A DNA stretch of 64,000 nt, from contig JAUTXW010001600.1 in the NCBI GenBank assembly GCA_030620095.1, forward strand, positions 1,818,501 to 1,882,500. Direction: 5' to 3'. The notes beneath the pieces are model-generated. The model ran no database searches. It was not told the DNA's origin and was given only the letters and a program-made list of their open reading frames with translations. Shown piece after piece: positions 56,440-64,000 of this stretch. A program made the position numbers and the translations under genes. Origin of the DNA: Kuschelorhynchus macadamiae (taxonomy: Eukaryota; Arthropoda; Insecta; Coleoptera; Curculionidae). The first letter of the stretch is position 1; the number at the start of each line of letters is the position of its first letter.

Positions 56440-59400
56440 TGGATCAAAATAGTAAATATCAATGTTCGATCTTTACGAAACAAGAAAAACCAACTAGAAG
56501 CCTTTCTGACGGACAAAGAAATCGATGTACTATGCCTTACCGAACATTGTTTAACGAAAGACGAGTTAAAGAATTGCCGAATAGGAAATCTTGTCTGCAT
56601 TAGTTTTTTTGCAATGCTACTAAAGTAATAATTGAAGTTATTAGCTGTTATAGAAGTATCTATCTCATCTTTAATTAACCTGCCGGTGCCCCTGTTTATG
56701 ATGTTCCACATAGTCTTTACTGGATTAGCTGAGGAGGAAATAAGCCTTTCATTCGCAGATATTTTAGAATTTTTTATTGCCTCTTTATATTCTCTTTTAT
56801 ACATTTTATAGTTGTTAACATAAGGTTCACACTTGTACTGTCTACTCAACTCACCTAACAAATGCAAGTGTTCCCTTTCTCCTAACCCTTTCATCAAACC
56901 ATGCTATATTTCCCCCCTGGTCCGACCTTACAATATAGTTTTTTTTGTGGAAATGCAGACTCACAGTTTTGCTGTAATATACTAATGAACATAACAAATT
57001 TATCATTAATGTTTATTTAAGGATTACTAACAAAATCAAAAGAACTACTCTCAAGCCTTTCTGACGGACAAAGAAATTGATGTACTATGCCTTACCGAAC
57101 ATTGGTTAACGAAAGACGAGTTAAAGAATTGCCGAATAGGAAATCTTGTCTGCATTAGTTTTACAGCTAGGGAAAACTATGTAGGGGGCGGATCTGCTAT
57201 TTTTGTAAAGGACACTGTGGAGGCACATCCAGTAGAAGCTATTGAAAATCTAAATATTGAAAAATGTGTAGGAATTTGTGGTATTTCCTTAAAACAACTT
57301 AACTTATATATATTGGCTGTCTACAGGTCGCCAGTGGGCCATTTCGATACTTTTCTTGAAGTCATGGATGAAACTATTAATAAGGTGGGTATAAACAAAA
57401 ATATAGTGGTTGCGGGGGACTTCAATGTGCACTTTGAACAGCCCGATGCAAATACAATTACCTTAGACGATGTTTTAATTAGTAATAACTTTTTAATCAC
57501 AAGCTCTAAACCAACAAGAAATGAGTCTTGTTTGGATGGCATTTTCATAAATTTTTCTAAGGAAAATTGTGAGTCGGTCATTTTAGATCCGGAGGTGTCT
57601 GATCATAGGGCTCAGATTCTGAGTGTTATGCTACCAGATGGGCGTCCAATCCAGTCTCTGAATAAAACATGTAGACCATTAACTCAAGCTGGATTACACA
57701 CTTTTTATGGCTTGATTGAGAGTAGTTCTTTTGATTTTGTTAGTAATCCTGAAATAAACATTAATGATAAATTTGTTATGTTCATTAGTATATTACAGCA
57801 AAAGTGCGACTCTGCATTTCCACAAAAAAAACTATATTGTAAGGTCGGACCAGGGGGGAAATATAGCATGGTTTGATGAAAGGCTTAGGAGAATGAGGGA
57901 ACACTTGCATTTGTTAGGTGAGTTGAGTAGACAGTACAAGTGTGAACCTTATGTTAACAACTATAAAATGTATAAAAGAGAATATAAAGAGGCAATAAAA
58001 AATTCTAAAATATCTGCGAATGTAAGGCTTATTTCCTCCTCAGCTAATCCAGTAAAGACTATGTGGAACATCATAAACAGGGGCACGGGCAGGTTAATTA
58101 AAGATGAGATAGATACTTCTATAACAGCTAATGACTTCAATTATTACTTTAGTAGCATTGCAAAAAATATACTTGAAAGTATACCAAAGTCAAATATTGA
58201 ACCTTTAAATAATTTAAAACATCTAAACATTCCCACTGCTTTTAACTTTCGTGAGGTTAGTTTTAATGAAATGAGAGACATTATAAGTAACTTAAAAAAT
58301 AAAGCCAGTTATGACGTTTTTGGACTTAATATTAAGATAATCAAAACAGTAAAAAATTTAATAATATATCCACTAACAAAATTGATTAATATCTGTTTGA
58401 ACTTGGGTATTTTTCCTGACATTCTGAAAAAAGCCATAGTTGTCCCTATTTATAAAAGTGGTGATAAGAACACAGCATCTAATTATAGACCGATTTCACT
58501 TTTGCCTATCATTTCCAAAATTGTTGAAAAGTGCATGTCTGTACAAATAATAGAGTTTTTTGAAAACAATTCTTGTTTCTCCCAGTGTCAGTTTGGTTTC
58601 CGAGGAGGACGTAACATTACCATGGGTATTTTGCACTTGGTTCAAAGAATCCAGGATGCTTTTGAGGGTAAATACTTTAATGCTGCTTTGATGTGTGATC
58701 TTAGCAAAGCTTTTGATTGTGTATCTCACAGTATTCTTGTTAAAAAACTCAAACACTACAATTTTAACAATGTGGCAGTTCAATTAATAGCTTCTTATCT
58801 TCAAAACCGTGTTCAGACTGTCAGAGTGAGGGGGTTGGAGTCTCTGCGGAGGCTGAGCTTGCTGTGGGAGTACCTCAGGGATCAATACTTGGGCCGATTT
58901 TGTTTCTAATATATATAAATGATCTACCACTGGGAGAAACCATAGCAGGTTTCACCCTGTTTGCAGACGATACGACGATCTCTGTAGCTGCAAGTACCCT
59001 GGGAGAAGCTGTGCATGATCTGAATATAGCCCGTTCTAGAGCTGAGGGGTGGTTCAGTGCAAATGAACTACTACTAAATAAAGATAAAACCAAAATGATT
59101 GTTTTCTCCCTTAGAGATACACACATGAATGAGCAACACAAATCAGTAAAATTTCTGGGTGTCCACTTGGATCCTGGTCTCAGGTGAGATGTACACACTG
59201 ATTGTCTTGCTAAGAGACTAGGTAGTAGTTTGTTTGCATTGAGAAATCTCTCGGAGTCTGTATCGTATGCTGTACTAAGAAATGCATATTATGCTTTGTT
59301 CCATTCAGTTATGACATATGCGATGTTGGTCTGGGGACATGCTCCTGGAGCGAGTAGAGTTTTCGGGATGCAAAGAAAGGCGGTCAGGATTTTGGCTGGG

Positions 59401-59745
59401 CTTGGTTACAGGGAGGATTGTAGGCTAGCCTTTAAACATCTAAAAATTTTAACTTTGCCCTCACTGTTTATTCTTGAAAATCTAATTTATATAAAAACAA
59501 ACCTAGAAGAATTCAGAGTGCATAGTGAAGTTCATAGCCACAATACCAGGCAAAAAACCAACATTCTTCCACCCTATCGACGTCTGGAACGATGTCGGGA
59601 TGGCCCTGGGTGCTTGTCTGTGAGACTCTATAACAGATTACCAGCAGATATAAAAAATCTGCCACTAAAGTCTTATAAACACAAAATAAAGACATCACTA
59701 CAGGAAGGTGCCTTCTACAGTGTTGAGGAATTTTTAAATAGTTAA
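56440..59745 (+). pseudogene. LINE ORF2: endonuclease and reverse transcriptase, near-intact
   Basis: Endonuclease: VNINVRSLRNKKNQLEAF, IDVLCLTEHWLT, GGGSAIFVKD, AVYRSPVGHF, VAGDFNVHF, CLDGIFINF and DPEVSDHRAQ. RT: LKNKASYDVFGLNIKII, VVPIYKSGDKNTASNYRPIS, QFGFRGGRNITMGI, DLSKAFDCVSHSIL, GVPQGSILGPILFLIYINDL, TLFADDTTI. The post-RT part runs to EGAFYSVEEFLNS at 59745. Breaks: the duplication at 56495-57163, a frameshift near 57850, a one-base shift in a G run near 58833, and TGA at 59185 where Trp is expected. The catalytic residues remain. Confidence 0.88.
56608..57050 (-). repeat. inverted copy of LINE ORF2 segment 57716-58167
   Basis: The minus-strand frame repeats HLHLLGELSRQYKCEPYVNN and MWNIINRGTGRLIKDEIDTS almost residue for residue. 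The flanking 56495-56607 and 57052-57163 are direct copies (CTTTCTGACGGACAAAGAAA to GTCTGCATTAGTTTT). The 175-codon open frame at 56370-56897 is this segment plus antisense sequence, not a gene. Confidence 0.92.
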
Positions 59746-59999
59746 GTATTCTAATGTGTAATGTACTCTGGTTTTTGGGTATCAAAATTTTTATTTTTTT
59801 TTTAAATAAAACTAAAATTAAATTATTTTATATTATTTTAATGTGTATTGTAATGTCTATTTTTAAAAATGTATTACATTATTTTATATCTGATTTGTTG
59901 ACCTGTGTAAGTACCATTTTGTACACTAACATTAATTAAAGAATTTGAATTTGAGGACAAGTGACCATATTTGACAACAGTTTATAAATAAAAATTTTA

Positions 60000-61640
60000 T
60001 CAAAGTTCTGTCTCCTCTCTGAAAGGGTAAGAAGCCCCAGCGGGAGCGAAGCACATTATAGTCAATATCATCCTTTCTATTTTATTAATGTACTTTAAAT
60101 AATATGAGGACCATACACAAACACTACTTTCTGGGTGACTACGGAATAAGCTAACATTTAGGGCAAATATATTAGTAAAGTCCCCTGTATGCCAACATTT
60201 TAAGTGCTTTATTACAACAGAGGTCGATATGACTCGTAAAAGTCAATTTCTCATCAAAGATAATGCCCAGATCGCAAATTGTTGTAACATTCTCAATATG
60301 ACATCTCTCAAAAAAATAGGCATTTTTTTCATGATTTACATTCCTTGTAAACTGAATATATTTGCATTTTTTGGTGTTTAAGCACATTCTATTATCTGAG
60401 CACCATTTCTCACACCTAGATAAATCATTTTGCATATTCTGAGGTGAATCTTGTGAGTCTAAACAGATAAAGATTTTTATATCATCTGCATATAGTAGCA
60501 CCTGACTAAAGTGAAAGCAGTCAACTACATCATTAATAAATAAGTTAAAGAGAAGTGGAGCAAGATGTGCTCTTTGTAGCACCCCAGATGATTCAATAAA
60601 TGAATCAGAAAAGAAGGTGTTATTGATTTTAACAATATGTTGTCGATTATTCAAATAGGAGCTTATCCAATTCATAAAAGTTCCTCCCAGACCATACATT
60701 CGTAGTTTATATTTTAGAATTTAATGATCTACTCTATCAAAAGCCTTTGAGCAGTCGGTTTACACTGAGTCTACAGAGCACCCTGCTTCCAAGGCCGTAG
60801 ATATGGCCGATTCATATATGAGTAAGTTTGTTGTTATAGATCTCTCTCCACAAAACCGTGTTGTTTTGTTGTAATAATTTTTTTAAAGACATTTGTCAAG
60901 TAGTCATTAATTATGGATTCGAACAACTTTGGAATTTGGGAGATAATTGATATAGGGCTGCAATTTTGAACTTCATCTCTACCACCTTCATTCTTAAAAA
61001 CTGGTACAACAAAACATTTTTTCCAAAGAACAGAAAAAACTCATTTTGACAATGACATTAAAAATTAACCATAATGGATGTGCAAGTGAAAATGAACAAT
61101 TCCTGAGGAATAGAGGAGGTATAGCATCAAAACCGGGAGCTTTATTTAAAGTTACTGGTCATCTGTACAACTCAAGTCGTTCAAGAATATCAGAGATTTT
61201 TATATAGAAAGAAGTAGTTGATTGACTTGTGTTCATACAAAGATTGTCAAACTCAATATTATTCTTAAAGTTCTGACATGGGACATAAACTGACGAGAAT
61301 TGTTTGGCAAACATATTCGCAATAGAAATGTCATTTATTGTTATATTTAACTTTATCTGGAATTTCGTTATAATTAGTCTTGGTATTTATATAATTCCAG
61401 AACTGTTTTGGGTCCCGTTGAAGTTCCCCTTCAATTTCCTCAATATACCAAACATAACACTCATTTCCCTGCCTCTTGCAAGTTGATCTCAAATTGCTAA
61501 ATATATTGTAGTCGATAATATCTTCTTTGCATGTGCTTGACATTTTAGGCAAATTGTAATTTCGTGCTATAATTAAATGATAATCATTATATACTTGTGA
61601 AATATGCTCAACAGATTCACAATGCTTTTTATATGCTTCT
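60000..61640 (-). mobile_element. LINE RT fragment, 5'-truncated, broken
   Basis: Minus strand: SNLRSTCKRQGNECYVWYIE and RDPKQFWNYINTKTNYNE (61331-61552, the pre-RT linker); VVPVFKNEG near 61020; TDCSKAFDRVDH near 60760; SSGVLQRAHLAPLLFNLFIN and LLYADDIKIF (60480-60610); then VTTICDLGIIFDEKLTF to 60172. VLQRAH stands where VPQGSH is expected. Frames are broken between 60720 and 61330. Confidence 0.8.
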
Positions 61641-62990
61641 ACCTGTGAAGATGGTCCTTATTGTCCTGTTAAAACTGAAAAAGCCAAAACCTCTGTGGTT
61701 GACTTATAATTTAAAAGAAATGATTGAACTAAAGCACAAGGCTTTTAATAGGTTCAAAAGGTCTAAATCTCATTTGGATAAACAATATTACATTCAGCTA
61801 AAGAATTATTTTGCTTTTGCTGTAAAAACTGAGAAAAAGGCATTTCTCCACACAACTAAACAACAATAGAAATAAAAATAAAAGAAAGCATATATGGGAT
61901 ACACTTTTTACTTGCAATATAGTAAACAAAAAAAATACAGATATTCTCTCTAATCTTAAAGTGCCAAATGTCATAAATAATTATTTCTTAGATAATTTGC
62001 CTCAAGCAAATGATAACCCAGATATAATATATGCCTTTCTCAATGCTACGGTTGAATGGGAGCCATTTCAGTTTCAGTTAGTTTCAGAAATTCAGGTTTT
62101 GGAATGTATTGGTGCCATTAGAAGTAACGCTGCAGGTGTAGATGGAATATCCATAAAAATGTTAAAAGCTTGTATGTTTTGTTGTTTAGAGCCCCTAGTC
62201 AATATAATTAATGTCTCTTTACTGGGTGGTGTACTGCCAGATATTTGGAAGATGGCTCTCGTTACACCATTACCCAAAGTAAGTGACCCCGCAAGCCTCA
62301 ATGATCTAAGACCTATCAGTATTTTGCCCGCTGCATCTAAGCTTCTTGAAAAAATAGTAAAAATACAAGTCTTGAATTTTCTCTCTACAAAAAATATTAT
62401 ACCTAAATTTCAGTCTGGCTTCAGATCGAATTATAGTTGTGCTACAGCACTTCTCAGAATAACTAGTAATGTGACCAGAGCTTTTGATCAGAGTGACTGC
62501 TGCACTTCTGTCTTAATAGATATGACGAAAGCAATTGATAGCCTAAACATAGATCTCTTACTAGCAAAATTAAGTTTTTATAAAATTGAAACTAATGGTT
62601 GGTTTAGGAATTATTTCAGTGGTAGACAGCAGACTGTAAGAATAACCAATGCCGCAGGAGTGACAAGATCTGACTGGAGGGCAGTGACGCAGGGTGTTCC
62701 ACAGAGATCTATCCTTGGACCTCTGCTTTTCACTGTGTTTCAGATACTTGTCTGCTAATATTTATAACCAAATTTCTGTAAATTTTAAGAGCCTTACTCT
62801 ATCTGCATTTAAAAGGAAAATTACCAGTTTTGTGTTAGATAGGCATCTCAGTCCTTAGTCGCTTTTTACCCTTTTATTGACTTACTACTGTTCTTTTATT
62901 ATTGCCAATTGTTATCAAAAATATTTTTTTGTAAGTTTTGAATTTATATGTAATTCCTTTTGTTAATTTAATTATGGTGGTTATTAAAAT
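61600..62990 (+). mobile_element. LINE RT fragment, internally deleted
   Basis: KPLWLTYNLKEMIELKHKAF (61690), then LECIGAIRSNAAGVDGISIK, LVTPLPKVSDPASLNDLRPI, SILPAASKLLEKIVKIQVLN, FQSGFRSNYSCATALL, LIDMTKAIDSLN and TQGVPQRSILGPLLF. It jumps directly to a C-terminal SANIYNQISVNFKSLTLSAF, so the FADD part is deleted. Its 5' end meets the minus LINE at 61.6 kb head to head. Confidence 0.82.
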
Positions 62991-63720
62991 ACGCACTGCT
63001 CTAAACTTTTCTGATTGATCTTTATGATGTACTGCTATAAGAACGCCTCAATTTCGAGATTTCCCTGTTACCATAAAATCTCTGTCATTTTAGTTGTTAA
63101 GGCCCAATTCCACATCTGCAAAATTCTCATTAAGTGAACTTTCGGTTAACATTATAATATCATAATTACAGCAAGAAACACTGTTACAAAACTTATATAA
63201 CTTTGTGCAAATGCCATTAACATTTTGATAGTAGACAGGGAGGTCTTTTAACATTTGGTATGTCTGATTTGGTGTTGATGAAAATTTCTATTGTTACTTC
63301 TCGGTTCCATGTGGTGTGTAGATGCTTTCTGAAAGACAAAAATTCTATGAACTACATTTTGTGGCCAACATTTTTCAGTCATTAATAAATCCTTAAAGGC
63401 AGCGTCAATCCCTATTTTAAAGGAGCATGTTGTTCCTTTACTATTAAGCTGTTTGACTAGCAATTTCTCTTCTGGGACACCAGTCTTCTCTTATGTAACA
63501 CTTGATGGATTCCACAGGTACATCATCAGCAACTCTTCCTATATAATACCAGAACCTTTGAGGAACCCCTCGAAACTTGAGAGTATTTTCCTCGTCTACA
63601 CTTTTTGAATTGTTAACAATGTTCAATGTATGAGAAACAGAAGTCACGGGCATCCTAGTATCAGGGAGTGTCTCTAAAATGATAGCCACTTTACTTATAA
63701 ACATTAAGATAATATATCTA
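62991..63720 (-). mobile_element. LINE ORF1 C-terminus and start of endonuclease
   Basis: The minus strand ORF1 part reads RGVPQRFWYYIGRVADDVPV (63560), then after a shift TCSFKIGIDAAFKDLLMTEK and CWPQNVVHRIFVF (63320-63440), the usual ORF1 CTD pattern. It is followed at 63100-63230 by QNVNGI and YDIIMLTESSLNENFADVEL, the start of an AP endonuclease. It may be the 5' part of the 60.0-61.6 kb minus LINE, separated by the plus-strand insertion. Confidence 0.7.
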
Positions 63721-64000
63721 AGAAAGAGGTCACCCTAAAATATTATTGAATATAATATAAAATTTACAGAAAATATTTGACACACCTGGTAGTAAATTCT
63801 GTTAAAGGATCCCACATTTATCTTAATGGGTCATCAAACCCATATAAAATACATGGGGAAGAAAACATCTATGCCAAATTACATTTACATACAACATATA
63901 ACGAATAGTAGCAAAAAGTTTTGAAAATGCGGGATATGATTTCTTAGCTTATTTAAGAAAGAAAAGTTCATATGAACATACATCCTAAACCTCTCAACTT
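63721..64000. other. nothing recognised
   Basis: AT-rich window end, possibly further upstream LINE sequence. No motif. Confidence 0.35.

Larger units (their letters stand above)
55966..59955 (+). mobile_element. LINE (CR1-like), recent, with an inverted internal duplication
   Basis: The ORF1 C-terminal part (55980-56400), ORF2 (56440-59745) and a 3' UTR ending in AAAGAATTTGAATTTGA repeats are present. The 5' region is truncated. Between 56495 and 57163 a direct duplication flanks an inverted copy of 57716-58167. Coding parts are well preserved, implying recent insertion. Confidence 0.85.

Noticed and set aside
56370..56897. 175-codon minus-strand ORF with clear LINE residues
   Set aside because: It is an inverted copy of the LINE ORF2 segment joined to antisense sequence, not an independent gene.
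57321..57581. Minus-strand ORF in LINE endonuclease
   Set aside because: Antisense shadow of the endonuclease reading frame. The same applies to 58496-58783, 58875-59198 and 40507-40995.
1..64000. CRISPR arrays, bacterial operons, tRNA or rRNA genes
   Set aside because: None seen. The tandem repeats lack spacer structure, the genes are spliced, and no tRNA cloverleaf or rRNA core was recognised by eye.

Overview
The window is AT-rich nuclear DNA from an insect; a beetle seems likeliest, but that is a guess from the repeat content. The evidence is spliced genes with GT/AG introns, AATAAA signals, and a dense mix of non-LTR retrotransposons, Penelope-like elements (PLEs), mariner/Tc1, hAT and foldback elements. 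There are no operons, CRISPR arrays or prokaryotic signals. Three host genes can be rebuilt. (1) The 3' end of a toutatis/BAZ2-type chromatin gene on the + strand (four exons, 5645-22444; two PHD fingers and a bromodomain). (2) A complete HINT1-type histidine-triad gene on the - strand (two exons, 45218-45650, 125 codons). (3) A complete eIF4A-III DEAD-box helicase gene on the + strand (four exons, 47835-55509, 401 codons). The exon junctions of all three keep the reading frame exactly.

Layout. 1-4.1 kb: a mariner fragment, then a Penelope-like element on the - strand split by a hAT element with an 8-bp target duplication. 5.6-22.4 kb: the toutatis-like gene, with introns full of transposons: a long-TIR mariner broken by a foldback MITE; a LINE 3' end broken by a hAT whose ends are packed with GAGACC/GGTCTC repeats; a mariner; a degenerate transposase with the same motif set as a DD82E element; and a mariner with a hAT inside. 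22.4-37 kb: no host gene recognised; LINE, PLE and Tc1 fragments, a (TA)n tract, a ~121-bp minisatellite and two foldback repeats. 37.2-43.2 kb: a nearly full-length but broken LINE (zinc finger, coiled coil and esterase-like ORF1; endonuclease and RT ORF2) flanked by PLE pieces in opposite orientation.

45.2-55.5 kb: HINT1 and eIF4A-III are divergent neighbours. The 2.2 kb between their start codons is mostly three tandem ~600-bp copies of a repeat family I do not recognise, with a fourth copy at 30.4 kb. The 5.9-kb last intron of eIF4A-III holds LINE fragments and a young-looking DD82E transposon with perfect 31-bp inverted repeats and a transposase broken by one base. 55.6-64 kb: LINEs, one carrying an inverted duplicate of its own endonuclease/RT region, followed by LINE fragments in alternating orientation.

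I see no convincing new multi-gene system. The most unusual items are the unrecognised tandem repeat in the HINT1/eIF4A-III intergenic region, the DD82E element with an internal antisense copy of its own transposase, and hammerhead-ribozyme-like cores in the PLE terminal regions.
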